Positions 1 through 11,888 of a stretch of DNA of 64,000 nt are shown here, in pieces. Source of the DNA: Patiria pectinifera (lineage: Eukaryota; Echinodermata; Asteroidea; Valvatida; Asterinidae); contig CM057149.1 of NCBI GenBank assembly GCA_029964075.1, forward strand, positions 33,314,900-33,378,899, given 5' to 3'. Both the position numbers and the translations under genes were made by a program. Below the pieces are notes generated by a model. That model saw nothing but the letters and a program-made list of their open reading frames with translations. It did not search any database and was not told the origin of the DNA. Position 1 is the first letter of the stretch; every line of letters begins with the position of its first letter.

Positions 1-322
1 CACTGAATGTGAATGTTCTTTTACGTACAAATCACATCGGACAAATACAATGAATAAGCTCCTTGAACTCTGTATTTATCATATAAATAGAAAAGGTGTT
101 TTTTTCACTGACACAATCAACTAAACTGACCAGCTGTAGTAACTTTCCCAATAAATTACTTCTATTCCAGAGTGCACAACCTATATGTTTTACCTACATC
201 ATTAATGCATCAGATGTAGTGCAATAAGATGTTGCACCCCGTCTGAGTGGTGATAGACTACCGTTCTATACAACTTCTTAAATTACCCATCAATTTACTT
301 GGGTGGCATCCCGTGTGACTTA

Positions 323-1325
323 CCCAGTCATGTGGTTGCTAAGGTAAAGCGTCTGCCGTTGTTGGGCAAAGCTAATCCGATTACGTACTTAGACACTATA
401 GCAGAGCAGTGAAATTCAAGCACCACAAAAACGTGGCCTTTTGAACGTTGTGTTTCTCAGAAAATATGTACAGTATGATTGAAAAGTTAAATTATAACGG
501 AAGAAGAAATTCTTAGCTTCATGTCAGTGTAAAAATCGCCGTCATCGATGCCGAAACGCCAGTACTGGTTACTTGTATAGCTGACCTTTAAGAAATCGTT
601 CGAAAACTTCCCCAAATCTCTGTATTTATATCTATTTCTAGGAATTTCTCAAAATTTGTTATTTCACGAGTAATTGAACACTTATATCATCTAAGTATAT
701 TCCGAATTTCAGCTTAATATGTTGTTGCAAACGCTAGTGCTACCATTTGAACCATCTCCATGGAAAATTTCGGCGATGATTTCTGCCAACCCAAGTCACA
801 TGCATTGTTCAGCAAAGCGCCTTAGGCGCTACGGTTGACCGATTTCGGCCAAGCCACACAATATCGTATTGTAGATCAGCATATTCAATAGCGTCACTCG
901 GCGTGTTTTGGCGCGGGTCCCGGTATCGACCAATGGAAGCCGGCAAAAAGGATGATATTTATCAATTAATAACTCGTGAAGGAGGCTTTCTCAAAATTTT
1001 TACTGCACACCATAAAGGATAGGAACCTTATTAATATTCGTGAGGCTTGAAAAGATTGAGAGCTATTGCAAACGTCAATGATGCACGTAGCCAGGCCTAT
1101 TTTTCCAATTTCAATGAAAGTAATGAACAAATCGCAACGAGTTTTAGCACATACTTGGATCATTATGAGGAAAGTAAATTATGGGAAGATACGGTCTCCC
1201 AAACGGGAGAAATTAATTTTCAAAGATTTCGCCCGCCAACGGTGAACATGTGTGTGCCCATGTAGTTTATTCAAAATGAAGTGTTACGTAACCTTTAGAA
1301 ATCGCCCTTCGCAACCAAATGACTG
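323..1325. mobile_element. Tc1/mariner-like nonautonomous element on the copy A exon-4 donor
   Basis: About 1.0 kb flanked by TA on both sides (321-322, 1326-1327), with inverted ends that match at 18 of 20 bases (CAGTCATGTGGTTGCTAAGG, and the same with T and G at two sites). Copy B has the empty site, a single TA inside GTAAGT. No transposase is visible. CAGT ends with a TA duplication are typical of Tc1/mariner. Confidence 0.7.
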
Positions 1326-1328
1326 TAC

Positions 1329-1444
1329 CTTCGTTCCAGAGTGCACCATCCACAATATGGGTCTCCATCATTCCCTGCATCAGTCCCAATACACGTTTCG
1401 CATGTAGTGTATTGGCCACAATTCTCAACGCGAAGCTTCACCAA
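1329..1444 (-). CDS. Copy A exon 4: PSI1, first part
   Basis: 116 bp ending in phase 2. Encodes the first PSI cysteines and the YCGWC motif. The donor reads GTACAG because a TA-flanked element sits directly against it (323-1325). Copy B has GTAAGT here. Confidence 0.8.
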
Positions 1445-1812
1445 CTAAAAGGTAAAATATATTGTAACTTTCTTACAATTTTATTGTACACTATTATCTT
1501 AATGTTGAAAAAAAGTATTTGATTTCAGCAAAAAGTTAGGGGGGGTTTCTTGATGATCGTATGTTTATTTGGTCAAATTGCTAAGCTCTTTGTTGTTATG
1601 ATAATATTCAAGTACCTCATGTTTTCTCTGGCTTTCCATAAATAACTGAAAATCTAGCACATCACAAAAAAAGCACATCAGTCTAGCTTTTGATTTTTTT
1701 ACTGCCAAATCTGTCAACTTTTCTGCTAATGCGAAGCCCATGGGCGAAGCTAAATGGAGTGGAGAAAGTCATTCTTTAGCAGTCCGCCTCGGCAGGTTAG
1801 GTATGTGCTTAC

Positions 1813-1938
1813 CTTTTGTTCCGTCAAGAGAAAAAGTACTCGTGTTGTGTCATTAACCTTGACATCTGGCAGAACTGGACTGGTATCAACGCTAATGCGT
1901 TCATAAAGTCGGCTGGCAGTGTTACTTTCCATATGAAC
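1813..1938 (-). CDS. Copy A exon 3: end of Sema domain
   Basis: 126 bp, phase 0 at both ends, encoding VHMESNTASRLYERISV through TEQK. Matches copy B exon 3 in length and splice positions. Confidence 0.85.
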
Positions 1939-2316
1939 CTAATGACAAGATGACGCATAGGACCTGAATACATCTGTTTACACCTACATTGTACATAGAG
2001 AGTTAAGAAGTTTCACATGGATTTATGGATAATTAAGGTCAACCCGGCATGCACTGCCTGCCTTGAGTGTATGCTTAAGCAGCGTCGTTTATGCAAGCCA
2101 ATTTATTAAGGGAGACCAAAAATTTAGCTTATTATTTCTCATTTCAATAAAAAAAAATCAATAACTTTCCAGAATCAATGCGTCGAGCTAAAAACTAAAG
2201 TCTCGAGTGCAAGGGGTGTAAACGAAATGGTTTGAAATAAAACTGTTTCTAAACTGTCCAATTTAGTCTCTACGGCGCCTTCAGTCATACATTTCAACCG
2301 ATTAGGGATTATTTAC

Positions 2317-2523
2317 CTTGAGTAGATCTCCACTCGATGTTCCGATTAAAGCGATGGTGTGGTTGACTTCTATAGTGGTTATGATGGATGACATGAGAGT
2401 ACCAGGCAGCTCTAGAATTGCCGTGGATGGAACGGGGGCTATGCCCTTGGCGTACTTAAATAATGGCGTTTGATTTGAATCAGCGGTCACTGTTATGCAG
2501 AAATAGCGATCCAGAATGGGAAT
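2317..2523 (-). CDS. Copy A exon 2: Sema domain
   Basis: 207 bp, flanked by AG and GT signals, phase 0 at both ends. Encodes the late Sema segment ending SSGDLLK. Nearly identical to copy B exon 2. Confidence 0.85.
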
Positions 2524-3521
2524 CTATGACGAATTTAGTAGATACAAGAAAAAAATTATTAACCAGTAAAAGCAATATCTCGGTTCGGCAAAGGAAATTA
2601 TCAATTAGACACATCAGTCAGTTCAAGGAGAGTCGTTGATGAAACGAGAATTCCAATTCAATTCAATTTAAGGGTTTTATCATCGATTTGTCGCAGCCCA
2701 AAGGCTGAATTGTGGATGATATACAATCAAGTACATGTAAAAATGTAAAAAAAAACATTTGAATTACTTTATACAAAAAAATGAATTGCCATAACAAATT
2801 AATAGCTATCAATAAATGAATAAGATGTCAAATAGAATAGCAATATAAGGACACACATAAAGAATATATATTTTATCTTCTAAGTAAACAATAAAGCAAC
2901 ATTCGTGCAGATGAAATTACGGTTGTTAATAAAATAAGCTCAGTTGAAAATAGAAATTTCGATTTCTATGTTATCATAACAAATTATCATACCCAAATTC
3001 ACGCATTACCAATCCTATATCAGAAAAAAGAATGAGTGCTTTAGCGTGATGATACAACCACATTGATGCATCAGCCAGGGGACTGCAAAGAAAGCTGCCT
3101 TGTTTTTTACCATCATCTATGGTTCAATTACCTATAGTTTGCACCATTAGTGCAGAAAGAAACAGTTTGAACCGTTCAGCCTTGAAATGAAATGGAGAAG
3201 CGGGACAGAGGGCTTGACTTTACACGACAGGTTTGCTATGCATTTAGGGGGGGGGGGGCATATTTAGGGCCTACAGAGTAACAGACATCAAGAACAGAAA
3301 AGCAATGGCAAAGAAGCACTCACTGGACCTGGTTCCCATCTGGAAAGATGGAGGCGTCGATATATTGTCAAAATGTTACATTTTATCATTTTTACCACCA
3401 TTTTGCAGTTTCTCCTCTTCGCTTTTCTATGTATTCCCGCTTGTTGTTGTGAACTAGCAGCATATTTTGCACGTAGGCTATAGTGCTTGTTTTACGATGA
3501 CTAAGATGACACATTTTATTT

Positions 3522-3893
3522 TAGGTAAGGCAACCTGTGCATTAGGGTTGAGTTGGGTAATTGGGTTGGATTGGGTTTACGCCACAAAAGTACGGGTAAC
3601 GCACCTTTTGATTCGCAAGCGTGCAATTTACAGATGCATACCTTTTGCTCTTCAAAAAGTGAATTTTGTTTAGTTTGAATATTTTTTTCATTTCATTTTA
3701 TGCATTTTAGGTTAGGCAACCTGTGCATTTGGGTTGGGTTGATGTAATTCGGGTTGGACTTACGCCACAAAAGTACAGGTAATCCGCCTTTTTATTCGAA
3801 GACGTGCAATTTACAGATGCATACATTTTGCTCTTCAAGAAGTGGATTTGTTTAGTTTTTATATTTTTTCATTTCATTTTTATGCACAAATAA
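3522..3893. repeat. Tandem duplication in copy A intron 1
   Basis: Two diverged units of about 187 bp (starting near 3528 and 3714), both reading GGCAACCTGTGCATT and then ACGCCACAAAAGTAC. Copy B has one unit (39380-39545). Intron 1 otherwise holds no gene. Confidence 0.75.
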
Positions 3894-4150
3894 CCCGCTC
3901 TGCGAGAGACGGAATTGTTGTCTGGCAGCCAATAATTCGAAATTTGTAAAGATATAATTCAATAACTAAACACTGGTGGATTTTTGAGTAAAATTTAATA
4001 GTCTCATTTAAAAGTGAATAAATTTTATATTGCTGGGCAAATAGAAATTTAAAAAAAATCGAGGTGTAACTCGAAAATAGCACGGGGAATTCATCTTTGA
4101 ATCTCATTAGAGAAATGACAACATCATTCTAAATACGCTTCTGTACTCAC

Positions 4151-5283
4151 CCCGAAACTTTTGCAAAAAGAACCCTCCAAATAGTCAACGGAGTATCCTG
4201 AATACATCCCCGCACTGCTTCTCTGAAGGCATCCAAGATATCCGTCATCCTGTACACACACAATGCTGACTGATCGATGGGTACATCACTGGTACCCGGA
4301 GCTCCTTGATTCTTGGCAAACACAGCATACAGCACCTGCTCGTCTGCATGGAGACCCAATGATGCCGCTAGATCAGGTCCTGCAGGTCCAAAGTGAGCTG
4401 CTTGCACCAAGCTGTACACACTGCCATCTGATCCACAGCACTGTAGGGTAATTTCTGTGTATGCATTCATGTTTTCATGGCTGTGACAGACTCTGTTCAA
4501 CTTAGAAACAAACTGCGCAGAATTCAAATCCTCTTTCTGAGAGGCAACAAAGTATGTGAAACCTTCATCTTCAAATGCTGCAACATACTTTATGGTATAA
4601 GAGTTCGTTATTGCCAAGTTATTGAAAGAGACCATATCCGCTTCCTCTGATACTGATAAAAATAAACTGCTTTCTAGGCTTCTTCCCGTAATTGGTGGAA
4701 AACGTCCTCGAATAACAACGTTTTCCCCAGCATAAGTAACAGCCGTATAAAGCATGTCTCGTCCACCTCTTCCTGGAGCCATCAGACTAACAGTAGATGC
4801 ATCCTCAAACCCTGCAACGTTGGGGACCGATTCCACCAGCACGTTACTTATATCTTGTAACTGTCGTAACTGACAAATACCATCATACACACCACCACAG
4901 GTTATCAAACTGTTTGGCCGAGTACTGTCAACTACCAGTATCTTGTTGTAGTTATTTGTAAGGCGACAGGGCATCACACTATCTGGCCTACTGTCATCAC
5001 AGGTTGAAACATTCTGTATCTCGTGCAAACTACTGTCCAACCTGTACAACCAATTGACAGCCCCTACATACACACCACCATGGTCACTCAAGGTTAAATG
5101 GTTGAACTTTGATGCACGTCTTTTGGGTTCATCCAAAATATCAGGATTGCCAAAGCTGGCCAACTCATAGTCTGACAGGTCTCCCTGCCGCTCAGCTGAT
5201 GTGGCAAAAACGCTTACGCAGATGATGCTCCAAGACAGAACAATTGCCCACAAGAGGGTGGAATGTCTCCTACAAGACTCCAT
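4151..5283 (-). CDS. Copy A exon 1: signal peptide and most of Sema domain
   Basis: Starts at the MESCRRHS methionine shared with copy B rather than at an in-frame upstream ATG (5385), because the upstream part lies beyond a conserved splice acceptor. Encodes a secretion signal, then Sema blades with plexin-like blocks such as VYVGAVNWLYRLDSSL and FGPAGPDLAASLG. Open to the frameshift close to the 3' end. Residues about 187-238 differ strongly from copy B, while flanking blocks are nearly identical. Confidence 0.85.
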
Positions 5284-5357
5284 GTTCTTCAGTTCACGGA
5301 GGATGTTTGAGATGGAAATGCAGCCCTTTATCTCATGCAGTGGATCAGAAGGACAGG
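5284..5357 (-). other. Copy A 5' UTR part of exon 1, with splice acceptor
   Basis: Same poly-T/ACAG acceptor as in copy B, directly upstream of a conserved leader ending at the MESC start codon. Confidence 0.5.
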
Positions 5358-6256
5358 CTGTAAAAAAAAAAAAAAATCCATACAATGAAAAGATTTACAG
5401 ATGAAGGATTGTTTTTTTTTTTCCTCAAGGAATTGTTTTTAACAAAAACTTTCTAAATATTGGTTTTGCACAAATTTAATTTCTGGTTATGGAAGTAATA
5501 ACTTACAACTGCACGCCACTATCGGATCTTCGATTCTTTGGGGCACGTGCCTAAAGCACAGAATGTTCTAGAAAAAAAATATTGTTGAATTACCTGAAAA
5601 ACATACAAAGAGTGTGAAAATATAATACTTTTATGATTTCTTCTGAATTTACTGTTTTATGTCTCAGAGAGACCAAAAAAAATTGCAAAAAACTGGGACT
5701 GGACCGTCGATTTCATTGCTTTTATCTTTCTGAAATTACCTTTTTCTACTTCCGTAGAAAAGGTAAAATGTTTGGTAGTACACACAAAGGAGGTCTATAA
5801 GAAATATTGGTTGGGAATTCGCAATGATTTCTGATTAACACCGATGACATGGAAGCGGGCAGCCGATGTCAATTTTCCCAAAGTATTTGGAAATTCCAGT
5901 TAAAAACTAAAACACACAACATCTTGCAGAATTGAGATGGTAGCCGGAAATTTAATCGAAATTTTGCCGTCCTTTTTTTAACCTCTTTTCATGGATATCC
6001 CACACAGATTAACGATTAGATATAACCCTTATGGACATCTCTCCGAGTGGAAGCAGTTTCGTACCCGTACATCTGTTTACCGCTGGCCGTCTTAAGTGCT
6101 AAACGGTACAGTATTTCACAATTAGTCTATGCCTGCGATTCCCCATTCATTCTTGCTCAAAATTATAACTTGTATTCTACCAATGTGGAAAAACCGACGA
6201 CTAACGACTGTTCGAAAGTCCGGGGAAACGTTATTAATTCAAGATATTAAACGTAC

Positions 6257-6560
6257 CTGGTAATGTAGGCTGAATCACTAGCACTCAGGAAATAGCCTGT
6301 GACACTTGGAAATATTGGATTGTCCGATAGCAGTCACATCTATAACAGAGCTTGACGTGTGACAATTGCGTTAACCGCCACATGTAACCGTGCCAAGTGG
6401 GCTAGACGCAGAACAGTTAGTTGTAGATATAGTTTAGGCTGTCTCAGGAGTGCGAAGTGATTCCCCTCGGCATATAAATCCCTCTGCGTAGTCTAAAGAG
6501 CAAACAGTTGAGTGACTGATGCTGGGATCGGTACTCCAATGAGTTATCTTCATACGGTTT
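6257..6560 (-). promoter_or_regulatory. Copy A candidate noncoding first exon and promoter-proximal DNA
   Basis: Counterpart of the copy B block, with the donor CAG|GTACGT at 6256 and the same surrounding sequence. Its conservation between copies, in DNA that otherwise differs by many insertions, is the main evidence. Confidence 0.4.
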
Positions 6561-6946
6561 GGACATTCCCTTTAAATCGCTCTACCACTCAGCACATTGA
6601 ACACAGCCACGACCACACGAACACACACGTAGAGCTGCAAAAATCCCATGTCGATAGGGTACACAATGCAGCAAAGTACATACTGCACAAGTAGAAAATA
6701 GAAAGGTTTCTTCATGGGCCAGCAATCATCATTTGTTCAGTTGCCGTAACGTAGTTTTTACCAAGGCCTTGTTCAAGTTTGTTGGGTTTCGTTTCCGGGT
6801 GTTAAAACTCCAGGTCTTTTTGGTAAAGACTCGCTCACTCGAACAAAATATAAACAAAAAATACTGCCATGGTTTATATAGTTCTTGAGACTCACAAGAA
6901 ACGTAGTTGTGACGAAAAAAATCCAATTCACATTGAATTTTCCCTT

Positions 6947-9900
6947 ATAGTCCAGCGGATATGTGAAAAAATTGTGCACTTTTGCATAAAAGCGTGAAAC
7001 TTGGCACAGATGTTTATATTCATGCGAGAAAATGTTTTAGATGTGGAGCCATCGCAAATTTACCCTTTTAGGGGCGTGGCATCCATTTAAAAAAAGGGGG
7101 CGGGACTTGTCGTGCCCGCAGTGAAAATGGTTTTTCCCACTTTTTACAAAAGCAGGAAACTTCACAAAGACATAATTATATAGATTATTAGTGTTTTCCA
7201 GATTTGGAGCCACCACAAAAGTACCTTTTTGGGGGCGTGGCAGCCATTAAAAGAAAAGGGGGGGGGGTAATTATTATGCCCACTTTGGAAAACATTGTGC
7301 CCATATTTCATGAACGAATAAAACGTCCCACAAACATTGACATTCATGAGAAAAAAATTCCAGATGTGGAGCCATCTCGTACACACCCTTTTAGGGGCGT
7401 GGCAACCATATAAGAAAAAAGGGGGCGCGGGGTTTTCATTTTGCCCACCCTGGAAATATTGTTCCCACACTCATAGAGAAATGGAACTTTCCATAAACAT
7501 TGACATTCATGAGAAAAAAAATCCAGACATAGAGCCATCGCGAACACACCCTTTTAGGGGCGTGGCAGCCTTATAAGAAAAAAAGGGGGCGGGGTTTTCA
7601 TCATGCCCACCCAGGAAATATTGTTCCCACACTCATAGAGAAATGGAACTTTCCACAAACATTGACATTCATGAGAAAAAAATTCCAGATGCGGAGCCAT
7701 CTCGAACACACCCTTTTAGGGGCGTGGCAACCATATACGAAAAAGGGGGGGCGGGGTTTTCATTTTGCCCACCCTGGAAATATTGTTCCCACACTCATAG
7801 AGAAATGGAACTTTCCATAAACATTGACATTCATGAGAAAAAAAATCCAGATGTGGAGCCATCGCGAACACACCCTTTTAGGGGCGTGGCAGCCATATTG
7901 AAAAAAGGGGGGCGGGGTTCTCATTATGCCCAACATGGGAAAAATGTGCCCACATCTCATAAACGAATGAAGCTATTCCCACAGACATTAATACTCACGA
8001 GAAAAAAATCACACGTGGAGCCATCGTAAACACACCCTTTTAGGGGCGTGGCAGCCATAATAAAATGGGGGGTAGTCATGATGCCCCTATAAAAGAAAGT
8101 TGTGCCTACCTTTCATAAATGGATTAAATTCCACTAGGACAATATATTCATAAAAATCTTCTTTTTTTTATAAATGTGAAGCCATCACAAACCTACCCTT
8201 TGAGAGGCGCGGCGTCCATTTTTAAAATGGGGGGGGGGGGGTAATCAATATGCACAACGTGGAAAATTTTGACTGCTTTTTATATAATAAAATCCACCCC
8301 ATATAGCTGTTTAATGTGTTGGAGTAGGGCCGCCTTTATAGCTGGAAGTTACTGTTGGCAAACCCTTTGTTTTCTTTCACTATGCATTCTTGCCTCATCT
8401 ATATTAACCCAGTTACTGTTAACCTTTCAACTGCAGCAATATCTGAATTGGGGTATAAACTGGGGTGCCTCAGTCCTGGAAAGACAAGTGTTACTTCTCC
8501 AAATACATAGTTTCCCCTGCCTTTTTTTCTGACAGACCAAAAGGGGTTGTGTGGTGGGGGTACACAGATTCATTGAATGTGAAGTCATAGTGGACGTGTC
8601 CACCACTTTGTGAGGCGAGTACATCGTGTTGTTACCCAATCTGCTGTCAATGCGGCGCAGGGGGTAGGGGGATTATACACCCCCCCCCCCCCCCGCCTCT
8701 AAAAAAGGGATTTCAATGGCCCTTAAATGTTAAATGTTAGAGTTTAGGGCTGCCATTGTGTGCTGTGTATTTGTAATTATGAAATCACTCTGGAATTTAG
8801 ATGTGCATGATAATATAGGTGCAAGTACACACATTGAACACTATAACACGGGTTAGCCTACCGGTACTTACCCATACTCTTTGGTGTAAGTCATTGTATT
8901 ACCAAATAATATAGGTTATGGGCCAATCAACATTATAAAAAATCAACAACAAAATATAAAAATTGCAATTGTGGGCACAGTGAGAAGGCCCCTCACACCT
9001 CTAATAGGATGAGTTTGCTGTGGCTCTACATATGAATTTATTATCTTGCACCAAGTTTGTGTGAAGTTTAGTCAGTTATGAAAGTTCGATGGTGGGCAAA
9101 TGATTAGTGGCACCCCCCCCCCCCCCCCTTTAAAAAAAAATAGATGCCATGCATCTAAAAGGATAAGTTTGTGATGGCTTCAAATTGTTGGGCATAATGA
9201 GAACCCCGCCCCCTTTTTTTTTCAATGTGGCTGCCACGCCCCTAAAAGGGGGTGTTCGCGATGGCTCCAAATCTGGAATTGTTTTTCTCATGAATGTCAA
9301 TGTCTGTGGAAAGTTCCATTTCTCTATAAATGTGGGAACAATATTTCCAGGGTGGGCATAATGAAAACCCCGCCCCCTTTTTTTTCTTATATGGTTGCCA
9401 CGCCCCTAAAAGGGTGTGTTCGAGATGGCTCCACATCTGGAATTTTTTTTCTTATGAATGTCAATGTTTCTGGAAAGTTCAATTTCTCTATGAGTGTGGG
9501 AACAATATTTCCAGGGTGGGCATAATGAAAACCCCGCCCCCCTTTTTTTTCTTATATGGTTGCCACGCCCCTAAAAGGGTGTGTTCAAGATGGCTCCACA
9601 TCTGGAATTTATTTTTTCTCATGAATATAAACGTCTGTGGGACGTTTTATTCGTTCATGAAATATGGGCACAATGTTTTCCAAAGTGGGCATAATAATTA
9701 ACCCCCCCCCTTTTCTTTTAATGGCTGCTACGCCCCCAAAAAGGTACTTTTGTGGTGGCTCCAAATCTGGAAAACACTAATAATCTATATAATTATGTCT
9801 TTGTGAAGTTTCCTGCTTTTGTAAAAAGTGGGAAAAACAATTTTCACTGCGAGCACGACAAGTCCCGCCCCCTTTTTTTAAATGGATGCCACGCCCCTAA

Positions 9901-10031
9901 AAGGGTAAATTTGCGATGACTTCACATCTAAAACATTTTCTCGCATGAATATAAACATCTGTGCCAAGTTTCACGCTTTTATGCAAAAGTGCACAATTCA
10001 TCGATATTTTGTCACATATCCGCTGGACTAT
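6947..10031. mobile_element. 3.1-kb foldback element with tandem repeats in its arms
   Basis: Outer inverted ends start ATAGTCCAGCGGATATGTGA (6947-6966; complement at 10012-10031). The left arm (to about 8250) carries tandem units of about 162 bp, marked by GACATTCATGAG at 7339, 7502, 7664 and 7826. The right arm (from about 9110) carries inverted copies. The spacer is about 860 bp with no recognised coding. The B/C intergenic DNA has the uninterrupted flank near 43045. The structure resembles foldback elements such as FB/Galileo, but family and TSD are unresolved. Confidence 0.7.
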
Positions 10032-11888
10032 TACACAGTGTTGACTATTATTTAAAAATAAATCAGTTTTGCCTTTTACTGTTCTCCTTTTATGTCCGAA
10101 TCCAATTCCTTTACAGGGGGTGTAGTCATATTTTGCTCACCGTCAAAATTCCATGACACAACTTATGGAACCAGAGAAATTCAGTATTTCAAGGCTTCGT
10201 CGTGACACGCAATACCCTCTCAGTTTACTTTTTACTCCTCAGCCGAGAGGCTCAGTGGAGGGGTATTGTCATCGCCTATGGAGTCCTTCCGTACGGGTAC
10301 AGGCAAGTTGGGATTGGTTTGGGGTTCAAAAGTGAGGGGTTTCAACAGCAACGCCGTTCGTGTTCAGTTATGCTTCGGTTCTGGGTTTTTTTAATGCCAA
10401 CATTACAAGACAGCCAAAAGTTTTCTTGCAATAAACCCAGCATGTCTAGATAAGTCATGATACTACGAGTTGTCTACTCGGCCGAAATGAGGTGGGCATG
10501 AATAACTGGAGACAACCAACAGAGAAGTGCCGTGATGAACGGCTGAGCCTACACTCGCAAAATCCAAAATGTTCAACTCCACATGCAGTAGAAAGAGAAG
10601 TCTATCGGAGTGTACAATTCTACAAAACATGACTTATTATGTACAGGTGAAGTCACGGTTGTTTAGCTCGAAGCGTATATAATTGCTTAGGTATGTCATC
10701 ATTACGGGAGCGACTCCAGCTACGAATTACCACAAGTGGTTTCCGTGAGTAAACTGACGCTATTGCTATTACGCATATTCAACTGCAGGGCAAATAAATA
10801 TTGCTTCCGGGAGCGAACTGGCGATATTAACAATACGTGTATTCAACTGCTGGACAAATACTAACCTACATTGGTTTCGATGAAGTAATCACTGACTGTA
10901 TTATAGAAGCACTACAAAGACGGTGTCAAGTTTAACAAAGGTTTGGTTGAACTACTTCCTTGAGAGGTTCTTTGAAACAATGGGAACCGACTTTGGTTTC
11001 CTGGTGCCTACGTTACGGTTCATCCCATCCACAGGTAATACTGGTCAAATTGGCAAGGATAGATTGTTTTAATTCACATGTCATTTGCATGGATTTTACT
11101 CACTTTTGTGTCCTGATAAATTTCCGTCTCACACTTATTCAAACGTGTAGTTAGTCTAGTTAGGTCCGACTGCAAAATACTCCAGCTTGTAATTAGCAGA
11201 CGGTGCGACAGGGTGTATGGCGTTATTATTGTGCGCATGACTAGCAGTGAGCGCAGGCTAGAAAGGCATCCTCCTTTTTCAGATATAGCTTTGGGTTTTG
11301 GTCTATTCTTTTTGAAATATTGTGTTCTAAAATTAAGGAATCGGGATACGTCACTTAATCAAAAGTACAAAAAAACGAGTATCCACATTTCGCCGTTTTG
11401 TATAACTATAGCGTAATTAACAAACGGCGAATGTATTTGTCTTGATTTTTAGTAGATCACCTTGAAGACAATCATAAATATGTTAGAATATCTAACAATC
11501 CTAAATTGCGTATGGACAGATTCGTTAGTTCGTCAAACTCTGACGATTTATCTGAAATATTGTTCGATATTAAATGAATCGCGACATTCGAACGAACATG
11601 GCATAAGCGACAGTGGAGCGGACGAGAAACATTGGATCCTTATCAAATCAATTTTTCTTTTAAACCGATGAACCAATCTAGACGTCAACGTGCATACACA
11701 CGAATCTATTTGTCATCGTCCCTTTTCAAGTATATCGTGCCGGGAATCTGAGGTATGTGTGGTCTTTACTGAGTGCCCCGCCCACTTCATTTAAAAAACC
11801 TCCAATCCACCGCTGCTGAGAGGAACACTTTCATTGCCATGCAGTCTCAACATTGATTACAAGGAATGCGAGCAGGAGGTACATCTTG
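10031..11888. other. Intergenic DNA, A/B; no gene seen
   Basis: Only short chance ORFs. Colinear with 43060-44833 of the B/C region, with small indels. Confidence 0.6.

Larger units (their letters stand above)
1329..5283 (-). pseudogene. Copy A: plexin-type receptor tyrosine kinase, exons 1-4 only, exon 1 frameshifted
   Basis: The 5' part of a third paralogue: exon 1 5283-4151, exon 2 2523-2317, exon 3 1938-1813, exon 4 1444-1329. Exons 2-4 have the same lengths as in copy B (207, 126, 116 bp). Exon 1 is 1133 bp against 1155 bp. Near its 3' end, a net loss of 25 bases in the stretch coding a Gly/Asn-rich linker shifts the frame. The homologous DYLEGSFC reading continues in another frame, and splicing to exon 2 in the current frame gives an early stop. 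The exon-4 donor was also changed from GTAAGT to GTACAG by a transposon. This suggests a decayed copy, though an assembly error or a soluble truncated Sema product cannot be excluded. Exon 5 should begin about 130 bases beyond the left edge, judging from copy C. Confidence 0.7.

Noticed and set aside
4147..5385. Upstream start codon giving a 34-residue extension of copy A
   Set aside because: It lies beyond a conserved splice acceptor, reads through its T tract and is not conserved in copy B.
7339..7995. CRISPR-like array
   Set aside because: The 162-bp units are repeats over their whole length with no unique spacers, and the DNA is eukaryotic.
7162..9701. Several ORFs of 60-128 codons with repeated blocks
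   Set aside because: They fall in the arms of the foldback element and appear on both strands as mirror images of a noncoding repeat.
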